Assembly (NCBI GenBank): GCA_011523945.1
Contig: WTFU01000102.1
Span: 46,406 to 110,405, forward strand
DNA: 64,000 nt
Source of the DNA: Mariniblastus sp.
Lineage (GTDB): Bacteria > Planctomycetota > Planctomycetia > Pirellulales > Pirellulaceae
Direction: 5' to 3'
Shown here: positions 8,900 to 18,295 of the stretch, in pieces
Layout: each line of letters starts with the position of its first letter
Position numbering within the stretch: position 1 is the first letter of the stretch
Notes under the pieces: model-generated
The model's input: only the letters and a program-made list of their open reading frames with translations
Database searches by the model: none
Told to the model about the DNA's origin: nothing
Translations under genes and position numbers: made by a program

Positions 8900-8938
8900 T
8901 CGACCGTCGTGCCAGCGTTTCATGCATGTGATTTGGAG

Positions 8939-9757
8939 CTAAGCCTCGTAGGCCGAAATGTACTCCCGGTTCGTAATTGCCCAGACGCCAATGCTGAGAG
9001 TGGTCAGGGTAACTGCCGTGAGGATGAAAATGTGAGTAGTCACAGCATAGCCATCGCCAAAAACCTCACGGTAGGCCATTTCGGAACTGCTTGGAAGGAA
9101 CCATCCAAGCCAAGTCAACGAGATTTCCTGAAGGTGATAGCGGATGGAAAATTTATTCATGAGGACTCCCGGGACTGACCCCATGATGATGTCAGAGCCA
9201 ATTACGAATCCGACTGAAAATGTCATAGCTCGCTTTATGAATAGAACACCCAATAACGAAAATACTGCTCCGTAAACGAGGCACGCGAGTAAAAAGATGC
9301 CGGAGAGGGAAAGCCAGAATCTCCCAGCGTCTTCCGTGCGGAGTTGGTTGTCAATCAAGAGCGTGCAGAGTGAGATTGAGATAATGCAAATTGCGAAAGA
9401 GACTCCGGATGAGGCTAGGAATTTCCCGAGAAAAATAGAGATTCTGCCACCGGGGCGGCTGGCGAGGAATACCCAGCTTTTACCCTCCAATTCTGCGCTG
9501 ACATTAGGAGTTGCCCACAAAATCAAAGATAAGAGGCCGACTAAGCCAATTAATACGATGGTGAGTAAGGGAGTAAAATCTTGGAGAATGGAGTTGGAGA
9601 TTTGAGTTCTCGAAAATCTGGCTCCTAGGATTAAGAGCCCCAGCATGGTCGGAGGGAATAAGGCCAGAACAAGCGATACAGAAGTGCGCTGAATCGTAAA
9701 CGAACTTCGAATTTCAAACAGGCAGGTCGCGAGCGCATTTTGAAGAGTATTTCTCAT
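8939..9757 (-). CDS. ABC-2 type transporter permease
   Basis: This 272-residue protein has about six hydrophobic helices. They begin at residues 28-45 and 65-82 and end with a final helix (AVTLTTLSIGVWAI). The cytoplasmic segment GKSWVFLASRPGGRISIFLGKFLA is typical of ABC-2 permeases. It lacks an ATPase domain and overlaps the upstream ATPase gene by 4 nt (ATG 9757), so it is the membrane partner of that ATPase. It is the last gene of a four-gene ATPase-permease-ATPase-permease cluster. The substrate cannot be told from sequence. Confidence 0.8.
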   Translation of the reverse strand: MRNTLQNALATCLFEIRSSFTIQRTSVSLVLALFPPTMLGLLILGARFSRTQISNSILQDFTPLLTIVLIGLVGLLSLILWATPNVSAELEGKSWVFLASRPGGRISIFLGKFLASSGVSFAICIISISLCTLLIDNQLRTEDAGRFWLSLSGIFLLACLVYGAVFSLLGVLFIKRAMTFSVGFVIGSDIIMGSVPGVLMNKFSIRYHLQEISLTWLGWFLPSSSEMAYREVFGDGYAVTTHIFILTAVTLTTLSIGVWAITNREYISAYEA

Positions 9758-10701
9758 GACAGGCCCCCTTGAATTAACTCGCCTCGATGAAGTTTCATCA
9801 ACATCGAAAAGAGTGTGTTGAGGGAATCATCGGTCGACCGAATTTCGGTTATTGAAATCTTATGCTGTTCGATGATTTTTGGAATGGCTTGGTAGAGTTG
9901 GGATGCCGAGCGTGTTGAGAATAAGATCTCGGTTGAGGAAGTGAATCTGAGCGATTCAATTTCACAGTGTTCGATCAATAGCTTTGCCAGCTGTTTGGGA
10001 GTCGGGGTGCGCATGGTCAATTCATAGGGTGTGTCGGCAAGGATATTTCGAACTTCCGAAGGAGAACCGGAAGCGAGTAGTCGACCTCCGGAAATCAGCA
10101 AGAATGATGGGTTGATGGCTTCAACTTCATGGAGAATGTGACTCGCAAGAATCAAACCTTTTCCTTGAGAGGCCCATGTTTTTAGAAAGGCCGACATTTC
10201 GTGACGCCCAATTGGATCGAGACCGTTAAATGGTTCGTCAAGGATCAGTAAGTCAGGATTGTGGGCTATTGCCTGACCGATTTTTGCACGCTGGCGCATG
10301 CCGAGTGAATAATTTCTCATAGGTCTGTTCATCGCGTGGCTAAGCCCGACAAAGTCGAGGGACTCTTTCGCCTTTTTTTGAGCCTGTTTAAAGCGAAAAC
10401 CATGCAGTTGGACCATGTAGGTGACCCATTCAAGCCCGGTAGCCCGCGGGTAATTAATTTCAACGGACGGACAGAGTCCAATTCGACGCAGTAACTTGCT
10501 TTTCTTCCATGGATTGACGCCAAAAAGTGTTACCGATCCGATCGTTGGTTTGAGTTGTCCAAGAATTAGATTGATCAACGTGGTTTTTCCAGAACCGTTG
10601 GGCCCCAATAAACCATAGGTGCCGGCCTGCAGGTTCAGGCAAATGTCGTTAACCCCGATTACATCGTTGTAGAGTTTCGTTGTGTGTTTTAGTTCAATCA
10701 T
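9754..10701 (-). CDS. ABC transporter ATP-binding protein
   Basis: This 315-residue ABC ATPase of the ABC-2 (CcmA/NatA-like) group has Walker A GPNGSGKTT, a YSLGMRQRAKIGQA signature motif and Walker B LLILDEPFNGLDP. The switch His is in ASHILHE. The C-terminal 90 residues are an accessory regulatory tail. The short overlap with the following permease gene indicates translational coupling. It starts at ATG 10701, 51 nt after the previous permease, so all four genes are probably co-transcribed. Confidence 0.9.
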   Translation of the reverse strand: MIELKHTTKLYNDVIGVNDICLNLQAGTYGLLGPNGSGKTTLINLILGQLKPTIGSVTLFGVNPWKKSKLLRRIGLCPSVEINYPRATGLEWVTYMVQLHGFRFKQAQKKAKESLDFVGLSHAMNRPMRNYSLGMRQRAKIGQAIAHNPDLLILDEPFNGLDPIGRHEMSAFLKTWASQGKGLILASHILHEVEAINPSFLLISGGRLLASGSPSEVRNILADTPYELTMRTPTPKQLAKLLIEHCEIESLRFTSSTEILFSTRSASQLYQAIPKIIEQHKISITEIRSTDDSLNTLFSMLMKLHRGELIQGGLS

Positions 10702-10752
10702 GATTGTCTTACTACCTCGCCAGTCGGTTCATTCTTAACGTGGAAGCGTCAA

Positions 10753-11775
10753 TTACATAGGCGAGGATACTCTTCGGTAGAGGATCGTCATGGAGAAAGC
10801 AGTGATACCAAAAAGTGAAATAATCCCTCTCCACGATTCAGCGAATGTTTCAAATCCGAATATATACGACTGTAGGCTTCCCAGGCTGTTATATAGCGAA
10901 ATTGCGGACCAGTTCGTCACAACTTCACTTCGCATGACCTCGGGATCCCATAGGGGAAGTCCCATTTGCAGAGCCGTGGCGAGAACGATGGTTAGCCAGG
11001 CTCCGTGGCCGAGCCCCCAAACGGCAAACCACGAGAAGTTGGCGAACCGGCTTTCCTGAGTCAACGAAGAAAGCATCAATGCGACTGCCGATGTCGGGAT
11101 TACCAAACCAAATGTTGCAATGACAATTCGGACCGGGATATCCCAGGTCTGAGGAAATGTTGAAATGTCTGGAGACATTAACAATGCAATCATGTAAAGG
11201 CAAAGTGCCGGCAGCGTTGTGACTAAAGTTATGAAAATAGATGGAACGCAGATCTTGCCACAGATGTATTCGAGTTTGGAGATCGGTCGAGAGAAGTAAA
11301 GTAAAAATGCTCGTGATCGAATGTCTTGTGAGATTAGCGACGGGGCGATAAATCCGACAAGAAACAAAATAACAATTGCTTGCGGATATCTGAAAAACGA
11401 CATCAGCATCCATCGCCAAATTGTATTTCGAATTTCAGGAATGTCACCAGATTGAAAAACGTTTTGGAGATCATCGACACCTAGGAAAAACGAAAATCGA
11501 TTCGTTATTGATTCCGTTAGCGCGAGCATGGCGGCTTGGTTGAGGCTGCCGTCCCCCCCCACGAGACTGAGTTGATCGGCAATGAGTTGTTTCTCAATAA
11601 CGAAGAAACCCGCTGCCCAGTATGTCATCGGAAGCCACGCGGTTAGCATGATCCGTTTGACCCATTTGGATTTCAGTGCGAGTTGCACGCCGATGCGGCA
11701 GATCGCCAGCCATCGGAAAAGTGATGAGTTTTTTTCATTTGTCAACCTCCTGTAACCAACATCATGGATAGGCAT
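10753..11775 (-). CDS. ABC-2 type transporter permease
   Basis: This 340-residue membrane protein has an early hydrophobic segment (MLTAWLPMTYWAAGFFVI) and then FRYPQAIVILFLVGFIAPSL. The cytoplasmic motif LLYFSRPISKLEYICGKI is characteristic of ABC-2 permeases. Several more helices follow. The ATG shares one base with the TAA stop of the upstream ATPase gene, so the two are a pair. The long loop between the first two helices is larger than in the other permease of the cluster. Substrate unknown. Confidence 0.8.
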   Translation of the reverse strand: MPIHDVGYRRLTNEKNSSLFRWLAICRIGVQLALKSKWVKRIMLTAWLPMTYWAAGFFVIEKQLIADQLSLVGGDGSLNQAAMLALTESITNRFSFFLGVDDLQNVFQSGDIPEIRNTIWRWMLMSFFRYPQAIVILFLVGFIAPSLISQDIRSRAFLLYFSRPISKLEYICGKICVPSIFITLVTTLPALCLYMIALLMSPDISTFPQTWDIPVRIVIATFGLVIPTSAVALMLSSLTQESRFANFSWFAVWGLGHGAWLTIVLATALQMGLPLWDPEVMRSEVVTNWSAISLYNSLGSLQSYIFGFETFAESWRGIISLFGITAFSMTILYRRVSSPM

Positions 11776-12713
11776 TAATCGACCTCCTCAGTATTGGGAG
11801 ATTCGGTTACGGTTGAGAGAAAGACCTCTTCAAGTGAATTCCGAGCTGGAATAAGCGATTGGATATTAACTCCGGTTTGGTAGGCAGCCTTCCAAATGAT
11901 CTCCGGCAATTCTGGTGACTGACTGGCGACCGTTAACGTTCCATCCGGGTTTTTGATCACTTCAACATCATTCGTGTCCAGTTCCTGAGCAAGTTGGTCA
12001 ATATTTTCAATCGCTCGAATGCAGAACGAGGGATTAGTCGTTCGATTAAGGTTGGCCAGTGGTTCGCAAAGTTTGACTTTCCCCTGAGAGAGAATAACAA
12101 CGTCGTCACAGATCGCTTGAACATCCGGTAAGATATGCGTCGAAATCAAAACGGATTTCCCCATTTGAGAAGCCAACAATCGGATTCGTTTTAAGAGAGT
12201 CTCACGCTCCTCGGGGTCCAGGCCGGACGTTGGTTCATCGAGAATTAAGAATTCGGGATCGTGAACGATCGCCGAAGCAAATTTTATTTTTTGCCGCATG
12301 CCCGTGGAATAAGTGTCTACCATTCGGTAGCGTTCCTGTTTCATGTCGCAGAAATCCAGGATTTCGTGAGCCCGACGCAGCGATTCGGTTTTGGGAATTC
12401 CTGATAAGCAACCAGAAAATTGAACCGCATTGACGCCCGAAAGCCCGGAAATGTAACAGTCGTCTTCGGGCATGTATCCAATCCGATTGCGGATTTGGCG
12501 TCCCTGTTTCCGTACGTCGAAGCCGAGGAAAGATGCTGTGCCACTGGTGGGTTGAACTAACCCGAGTAGTAATTTTATGAGGGTAGACTTACCAGCACCA
12601 TTGGGGCCGAGCAATCCTGTAATTCCCGCGCGAATCTCAAGGTCAATGCCGTCGAGAGCCCGCATGGATTTGAAGGACTTCGTGATTTGCTTTAAAGAAA
12701 TCAGGCTCGTCAT
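11775..12713 (-). CDS. ABC transporter ATP-binding protein, first gene of the tandem cluster
   Basis: This 312-residue ABC ATPase has Walker A GPNGAGKST, signature YSTGMRQKIKFASA, Walker B FLILDEPTSGLDP and the switch His in STHILPD. Similarity to the second ATPase (9754-10701) suggests an old duplication of the ATPase-permease unit. Starting at ATG 12713, it is the promoter-proximal gene. The C-terminal tail (about 215-312) is the variable accessory part. Confidence 0.9.
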   Translation of the reverse strand: MTSLISLKQITKSFKSMRALDGIDLEIRAGITGLLGPNGAGKSTLIKLLLGLVQPTSGTASFLGFDVRKQGRQIRNRIGYMPEDDCYISGLSGVNAVQFSGCLSGIPKTESLRRAHEILDFCDMKQERYRMVDTYSTGMRQKIKFASAIVHDPEFLILDEPTSGLDPEERETLLKRIRLLASQMGKSVLISTHILPDVQAICDDVVILSQGKVKLCEPLANLNRTTNPSFCIRAIENIDQLAQELDTNDVEVIKNPDGTLTVASQSPELPEIIWKAAYQTGVNIQSLIPARNSLEEVFLSTVTESPNTEEVD

Positions 12714-12963
12714 GGTAGAAACTAGAGTTGATATTTCAGGAAAGGGCTTAGTTTTTCGACTTAAGTTTTTAAGATGCCATGTCGGTGCAAAGCGTCAGGG
12801 CATGGATTGGTTGGAATGAAAATCAAGCATTAAAAGATTGACGTGCAGAGGTGAGGCTGAGCCGTGATACGAATCTTTGGTGGGATCTGATTTTACCTAT
12901 CGCACCATCACTGAATCTAACAACCGCATGCCTGATAGAATTAGTCCCGGCTGATAAATTTGG

Positions 12964-13287
12964 CTACCAGCCCATCACCATATTCGATTCGATTGATTTT
13001 CGAGCTTGCTCGAGGTCAGTACCCGTTTCTTGCATATACAACCGTATCGCGTGAACTTTGTCTCCGGACGCTTTGGCAAGGCAGTCCCGGGCAATACCGC
13101 AGGGGTCAGATTCAGCGGTAATCCCGAGCACACCTTTTGAAATAACCCAACTATTTCGGGGGCGTTTGGTAAGCCGGACGATATTTTCCCCGGGGTAACA
13201 ATCGGCAGCGACCGTGGTTGCTGCTCCCTCGTCGTCCGCCCAGGTAATGATGATGTGTGCGTCTGTCTCAACTTCAAAAAGCGGCAT
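12964..13287 (-). CDS. Small protein with ribosomal L7/L12 C-terminal-like helix motif
   Basis: This 107-residue acidic protein starts at ATG 13287, with AGGA about 10 nt upstream. The first 75 residues are unrecognised and contain two or three beta-strand-like runs. The C-terminal segment HAIRLYMQETGTDLEQARKS resembles the helix pattern of the L7/L12 C-terminal domain (I-x-x-Y/V-R-x-x-T-G-x-x-L-x-x-A-K). That domain binds translation factors on the ribosome, but here it is not attached to the L7/L12 stalk N-terminus. The function is unknown; the similarity is pattern-based and unproven. Confidence 0.6.
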   Translation of the reverse strand: MPLFEVETDAHIIITWADDEGAATTVAADCYPGENIVRLTKRPRNSWVISKGVLGITAESDPCGIARDCLAKASGDKVHAIRLYMQETGTDLEQARKSIESNMVMGW

Positions 13288-13514
13288 GGTTGTTATTCCT
13301 GCAAGATGATTTCAGTGTTCAGTGAATGGCTCAGTGGCAACCATGTCAGTGCGTAGGCTGATGTGATTCGGTAAGGCCTAAAACTTATCTCTCGATTCGG
13401 TTTTGAGGCGGGGCTTTATTTTGACACCGGACTGAAAATTATTCCAGTATTGGCAAGCAAATAATAGGAGCTGAATGTGAAAATTAACGCGCTCAAACTC
13501 GCAGAGCGGTGCTT

Positions 13515-14342
13515 TTAGCCAGAGGAAACTAACTTCTGGACGGATCCGCTGTGGATTGTCTGAATTTGATTTTCTGATTCGATTCTTAATCCACCGTCCG
13601 AAGTGATTCCGAGGCAAATTCCGTTCAGCGTTGCTCCCGATGGAGAGGTAACGATTACCGCGTGCTCGCGCCACAACAGGACTTGGTTGAATTGGTCGAC
13701 TATTTGCTGTGGGGATTCAGTGACGATTGAGATTTGTTTTTCCAGCTCAGTTAGGATTTTGATGAGAATGTTTGAAAGTGAGTTGGAGTGACCGGATACT
13801 TGCGCGAGACTGGTGGCGGGCGTGGTTTCCCGAGATGCCCGGCGATCGTCCATCTCTTGCAGTGTTGGCAAGTTGAAATTGTTGATGTTTGCACCGATCC
13901 CAATAATTGAATAAGGGTTTGCGTCAGTGACAACCGATTCGACCAGAATGCCCGCTATTTTCTTTTCGTTTAACATGACATCGTTAGGCCATTTAATCTC
14001 AAAATCGTGTGTCGGTTCGATCAATTTCAAGGCGTTAGCAACCGCCAGGGCGGAGGCGAGTGAGATCAGCCCCGACGGGGGAGAGATTCGGCGGTCTATT
14101 TGGTTATTTGAAATGGAAGTTGCGTAGGTGAACGTTAAACTTCCTGTGCCGGACCACCATTGGCGACTGCGCTGGCCGCGTCCCCTCGTTTGGGACTCTG
14201 CAATAATTACCGCCGGTGAATGGAGAGTGGACTCACGCAGCAACTCAATTGCTCGGTCGTTGGTCGAGTGGATTTGAGAATGAACTTCGATGTATGCGGC
14301 AGGAAACGCGTTGCTGATTTTCTGTTCATCGAAGGTGGGCAT
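13515..14342 (-). CDS. birA: Biotin--[acetyl-CoA-carboxylase] ligase (catalytic domain only)
   Basis: This enzyme attaches biotin to the carrier protein of carboxylases through biotinyl-AMP. The 275-residue protein has the biotinyl-AMP loop GRGQRSR (54-60), the KWPNDVM motif (117-123), KKIAGILVES (127-136) and a C-terminal SH3-like domain (AVIVTSPSGATLNGICLGI). There is no N-terminal helix-turn-helix, so it is the group I, non-regulatory form. It starts 72 nt after the stop of the upstream lipoprotein gene and may share its transcript. Confidence 0.93.
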   Translation of the reverse strand: MPTFDEQKISNAFPAAYIEVHSQIHSTNDRAIELLRESTLHSPAVIIAESQTRGRGQRSRQWWSGTGSLTFTYATSISNNQIDRRISPPSGLISLASALAVANALKLIEPTHDFEIKWPNDVMLNEKKIAGILVESVVTDANPYSIIGIGANINNFNLPTLQEMDDRRASRETTPATSLAQVSGHSNSLSNILIKILTELEKQISIVTESPQQIVDQFNQVLLWREHAVIVTSPSGATLNGICLGITSDGGLRIESENQIQTIHSGSVQKLVSSG

Positions 14343-14414
14343 ACTACTTTAGGCCAAAATCAAATGAGATGATCCATCTTAAATCTTCAGTAGGGCATCC
14401 GATCTGTTGGTGAA

Positions 14415-15578
14415 CTATTCCTTGGGGAGTAGCTTATTTGTGCTGCCCGGAGCATAGGTGCTTTTACCAAATAAAATCGAGGGCGGGAGATCAACTTCGT
14501 TGCTGTTATTTTGGACTGCTGACTTGCTGTCAGTGTTGTCGATGGGCGGGATTTGTTGTGCTTGTGGAAGTTTAAAGGCTGGAGGTGGAGATGGCGCCGG
14601 GGCGGAGCCAAGTGAGTTGTTGATGTCAGCGGGAGGGGGGGTCGCTCTAACTGGTTTCTGCGGAAATGGTTTTTGTGCAAATGAATCAAAGTTGGTCGAA
14701 GGATATTTGATTTGGGGTGTCGGAGTGGGGTTGGACGATTTATCAATTGGTTGGCTGGGGGCCTTAAACTCATTATTCGTGGGAGTGTTCTGAGAGAGTG
14801 TCGATTTATTTGGGTTCGGTGTGGCCTTGTTATTTTGTAGAGCCTTTAGCTGTTCCTGTGCAAGTAATAGCTCGGATCTAATTTTAGCAGCTTCGGATGA
14901 ACTGGAGTTGGTCTCGGGTTGCGGTTTTTTGTTGTTGCTACCATTGAACTTAAAGGCAGAGTTGTCAGTGAGTGAGCCACCAAATTCAAGAAGGTTGGTA
15001 TTTTTACTGGGGGCTGCAGGGTTAGGCGCCTTGAATCCGGAATTCGATGGTACGCTATTTTGGGTTGAATTTTGCGTCGAAACGAAGTCATTCTTGTTGC
15101 TTTTGAATTGTCCCGTGAATCCGTTCGTCTGAACATTCGGCAAATCACGGCCAGCAAAACTGTCCGTTGAATTTTTTGGGCTGGATGGTTTCTTTTTGGA
15201 TAACCCATTCACTTGATAAGGTTTTCGGATTGGGTTGGTAGTGTTTTCTGAAACTTTGGTGACTTCTTGCCGCAATTCATTGATACTGCCTAGTTGTTGT
15301 CTCTCTCCGGCGGGTGGTGATTTTAACTCCATCACGATGTCCTCTTGCTCAGGGTCGAGAGGGCTGGGGGAGAAATGGCGTGCCGGAGGTGGAGGCGTTT
15401 CTTTGTTGTCACTTGCGCTGAGTTTATCTTCTGTTTCCCAGAACTTGAAGTTCTTTGGTTGAGGTAAAGAGGTCTTGCCGGAAGGGAATCCAAGCTTACA
15501 GCCTGTTGAAATTGAAAAAGTGCCAATAATGATGCAGCACATCAGCCAATTAGATTTTGTAGTTTGAACGGGATTCAT
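14415..15578 (-). CDS. Pro/Asn/Ser-rich lipoprotein of unknown function
   Basis: About 387 residues from ATG 15578; a TTG at 15587 would add three. The N-terminus has a hydrophobic segment (WLMCCIIIGTF) and the lipobox ISTGC, so the mature protein should be lipid-anchored at a cysteine. The rest is low complexity, rich in Pro, Asn, Ser and Lys, with proline runs such as PPPPARHFSPSPLDP, and is probably disordered. One helical stretch (SEAAKIRSELLLAQEQLKAL) could form a short coiled coil. The residues STGCKLG at the lipobox recur in the TPR lipoprotein at 43628. No family recognised. Confidence 0.65.
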   Translation of the reverse strand: MNPVQTTKSNWLMCCIIIGTFSISTGCKLGFPSGKTSLPQPKNFKFWETEDKLSASDNKETPPPPARHFSPSPLDPEQEDIVMELKSPPAGERQQLGSINELRQEVTKVSENTTNPIRKPYQVNGLSKKKPSSPKNSTDSFAGRDLPNVQTNGFTGQFKSNKNDFVSTQNSTQNSVPSNSGFKAPNPAAPSKNTNLLEFGGSLTDNSAFKFNGSNNKKPQPETNSSSSEAAKIRSELLLAQEQLKALQNNKATPNPNKSTLSQNTPTNNEFKAPSQPIDKSSNPTPTPQIKYPSTNFDSFAQKPFPQKPVRATPPPADINNSLGSAPAPSPPPAFKLPQAQQIPPIDNTDSKSAVQNNSNEVDLPPSILFGKSTYAPGSTNKLLPKE

Positions 15579-15761
15579 GTCACTCAACTCAACATTACTC
15601 GTATAGAAACGAAACTTGCAAAATGGGATTTCGCGTGGCGAATCTTAGAGAGGGCGGCGACTTCCGTCAATGTCGACGGGCTCGTTCAACCGAGAGGCGT
15701 TTGGGGTAAAACGCGGTAAGCAAAAACAAAGCATGTATCACGGTTGTTACTTGCTAGCATG

Positions 15762-15790
15762 AAAAAAGGGCCGTGCAATTGCAGGCCCTT
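15762..15790 (-). terminator. Rho-independent terminator of sodA
   Basis: AAGGGCC (15766-15772) pairs with GGCCCTT (15784-15790). In the minus direction the stem is followed by TTTTTTC. It lies about 44 nt after the sodA stop codon, as expected for its terminator. Confidence 0.88.
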
Positions 15791-15833
15791 CTCTAAAATC
15801 AATGACACCAAGCTACCACGCTAAAACGTTCCG

Positions 15834-16439
15834 TTATTTGGCAGCGGCATATCGTTCTGCTACGGCGTTCCAATCGATAACATTAAAAAACGCAGCGACG
15901 TAGTCAGGGCGACGATTCTGATAATTGAGGTAGTAAGCGTGTTCCCAAACGTCCAGACCGAGGACCGGCGTCCGCCCTTCCATCAGTGGGTTATCTTGGT
16001 TGGGAGTGCTCTCAACGACAAGCTTTCCACCGTCAACGCTTAGCCAAGCCCAACCGCTTCCAAAGCGCGTCCCCGCAGCGGCCGTGAACTTTTCCTTGAA
16101 TCCATCGAAGCTCCCAAATTCAGCATTGATCGCTTCCGCTAAATCGCCGGTTGGCTCTCCTCCACCGTCAGCGCTCATGACTGACCAGAAAAGAGAGTGA
16201 TTTGCATGCCCACCGCCATTGTTTCGAACGGCACCGCGCGTCGCTTCAGGAACACTACTGAGATCAGAGATTAATTCTTCGATAGATTTTTCGCCCAACT
16301 CAGAACCTTCAAGAGCAGCATTCACTTTCGTGACGTAACCGTTGTGATGTTTGCCATGGTGAATTTCCATTGTTCTTGCGTCGATGTGAGGTTCCAAAGC
16401 ATCGTATGCATAGGGTAATTCGGGAAGTGAGTAAGCCAT
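15834..16439 (-). CDS. sodA: Superoxide dismutase, Mn-type
   Basis: This 201-residue enzyme of the Fe/Mn superoxide dismutase family converts superoxide to oxygen and hydrogen peroxide. Metal ligands are visible: His27 in EIHHGKHH, His81 in HANHSLFW, and Asp163 and His167 in [15 protein letters not shown]. The pattern GGGHANH and the Gln in NQDNPLM are Mn-type features; Fe enzymes carry the active-site Gln in the N-terminal domain. There is no signal peptide, so it is cytoplasmic. It starts at ATG 16439 and has its own terminator, so it is likely monocistronic. Confidence 0.96.
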   Translation of the reverse strand: MAYSLPELPYAYDALEPHIDARTMEIHHGKHHNGYVTKVNAALEGSELGEKSIEELISDLSSVPEATRGAVRNNGGGHANHSLFWSVMSADGGGEPTGDLAEAINAEFGSFDGFKEKFTAAAGTRFGSGWAWLSVDGGKLVVESTPNQDNPLMEGRTPVLGLDVWEHAYYLNYQNRRPDYVAAFFNVIDWNAVAERYAAAK

Positions 16440-16828
16440 GTTTTCCTCTGTGCAAATATTTGTATTTCGAATGTTTTTAAACGGTTCGCGCGTCGATCAT
16501 TAAAATAGCTAATTGGCTATCGATTGACAATATGCTGCCTTGAGTCGCATTTCAGTTGGCAATTATTTAGGATTCGCAGGAGACGCGTAATACTCGTCGA
16601 GCAGTGTGTATATAAAGTGACGACGTTGCGAAGTAGGCTAACCGTACTGAATTTTGGAGGATAACGAGCGAGGCGGAAGGAGGCTTCGTTTCGATCCTAA
16701 AACGAACGGCAGAAAAATTCGAGCCATAACAGCGTTCGATTGCGGTTGCAATTGACTGGAAACACTGACGGATTCTTTTGTTAACTACTCGAACTAGCAA
16801 GGGGCGAGGTCGTAAAAAGTTTTCTGTG
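16440..16828. other. Intergenic region between sodA and a diguanylate cyclase gene
   Basis: No gene seen. Two perfect hairpins are present: ATAGC/GCTAT (16505-16520), about 70 nt upstream of the sodA start, and TTCGTTT/AAACGAA (16685-16706). Neither is followed by a T-tract. The sodA promoter should lie here but I cannot point to it with confidence. Confidence 0.4.
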
Positions 16829-18295
16829 TTAACGTGTTTTATCTGAAATGCTGAGCGGTTTGGGTTTTAGAACCAAATCGACTTCTGTGATCATTAAATG
16901 CCGGCGGAGTTCTGCGATGACATCCGGGGCTAGTTCGTTTGCATTTGCCGAGAACCAGCCTTTCTTCAGTTCTCGAATGTTGACTCGAATCGCTGTTTGC
17001 GTTTCTCGACGCTTGGTTTCTTTGTCGAGGTGAATGAGTTTTTCATTGAATTCGATTTCCAGAATGAATCGACCTTTTCTCCCCCGTTTTTGGGAGTCAA
17101 TGCGTTCGATATTTAGAGAAGCAAAGTCAGATTCTACCGTACGAATTTCAGCTTCTGTCTCGATAATGTAACCTCGCAGTTTTTCGATGATGAGTGCGAG
17201 TGGAGTCGAAGTTGTATACTCTTCACAAATGAGTGTGCCATTTGCAATATTCCTCCACGATATTCCCAAAGTTGCGTTATCAACTTTTTTCATGTCAGGC
17301 CGTCCCGGGATGATGGAAGCCTGTGCGGCAACGACTCGGTTGCGTCCCAGTTCTTTTGCTTCGAGCAAAGCGCTATCTGCCCTGACAAAAAGATCAGTCG
17401 CGGTGTCGTGGTCTTCAACTTCTGCGACGCCAAAACTGGCAGTAATGCATTTGCCACCGAGCATCGGTTGAGGGGTTTCGGTTAATTCAAGGCGAATTTT
17501 TTCGGCTCGCTGAGAAGCGGCTTCAAGATCGCAGTCGGCGCAAATGATTACAAATTCTTCACCTCCGTAGCGGGCGACTACATCTTCTGTACGGACAAAT
17601 TTTCGTAATAAGTCAGCGAAAGCAACGAGAGCGAGGTCGCCAATATGGTGGTTGAAGTTGTCGTTGATTTTTTTGAAAAAATCGATGTCGGTCACAATCA
17701 AGCTGCATTTCAGTCCGGACGCATGACGCGATCTCACGAATTCCTCCATCGCCTTCTCAAATTCGAGACGGTTCGAAACTTGAGTCAGTGGATCCAGCAT
17801 CGAAAATCGATAAAGATCTTTTAGCTGTCGTTGTAGGTCTAGCTGGACGGACGCATCGTGAATTAAAACCACGCCGCCATGGACTTGTCCGCGTGCATCG
17901 ATAACTGGATTAAATGACATTTCAACTTTGTGTTGTCGGCCACTGCGACCAACGAGTCGGTACTCACCCTGGATGGATGTGCCTGTCCTAATTGCTTTAA
18001 GGAGCGGATTGTTAGCGTCGAGGATTGTGGTGCCATCGGACGCTGAAAAGCCAACTAGTTGAGGAGTCATTTTAAGACCCTCTACTTTTCCCCAGCTGAT
18101 TCCGGTCATCGATTCGAGTTTCTTGTTCCAGCTGGTGACATTCAAACGGTTATCTACGAAAATGACACCGTCATCGAGGTTGTCGAGCAATGATTGCTGA
18201 AATAATTTTACGATCGTTTCCCCTTGTGTAGAGGGAGTGTTTACCACAATTGGCGGCTGAAACGAGACGTTGTCCGTGGAGGGTGGGGTGGGCAT
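16829..18295 (-). CDS. PAS-GGDEF diguanylate cyclase with a novel C-terminal region
   Basis: The protein makes c-di-GMP from two GTP. Numbering from the TTG at 18457, a PAS-like sensor covers about 85-205 (DGVIFVDNRLNVTSWN ... GVVLIHD). The GGDEF domain covers about 212-378, with LDPLTQVSNR, DIDFFKKIND and the active-site loop RYGGEEF (GGEEF 298-302). An RxxD inhibitory site (RTED, 289-292) stands exactly five residues before GGEEF, so product inhibition is likely. The last 160 residues match no domain I know. No transmembrane helix. ATG 18295 is the best start; the frame is open to TTG 18457. Confidence 0.88.
   Translation of the reverse strand: MPTPPSTDNVSFQPPIVVNTPSTQGETIVKLFQQSLLDNLDDGVIFVDNRLNVTSWNKKLESMTGISWGKVEGLKMTPQLVGFSASDGTTILDANNPLLKAIRTGTSIQGEYRLVGRSGRQHKVEMSFNPVIDARGQVHGGVVLIHDASVQLDLQRQLKDLYRFSMLDPLTQVSNRLEFEKAMEEFVRSRHASGLKCSLIVTDIDFFKKINDNFNHHIGDLALVAFADLLRKFVRTEDVVARYGGEEFVIICADCDLEAASQRAEKIRLELTETPQPMLGGKCITASFGVAEVEDHDTATDLFVRADSALLEAKELGRNRVVAAQASIIPGRPDMKKVDNATLGISWRNIANGTLICEEYTTSTPLALIIEKLRGYIIETEAEIRTVESDFASLNIERIDSQKRGRKGRFILEIEFNEKLIHLDKETKRRETQTAIRVNIRELKKGWFSANANELAPDVIAELRRHLMITEVDLVLKPKPLSISDKTR

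Noticed and set aside
16567..16800. 77-codon minus-strand ORF between sodA and the diguanylate cyclase gene
   Set aside because: The composition is unlike neighbouring proteins, and it contains a hairpin and no ribosome-binding site; probably chance.
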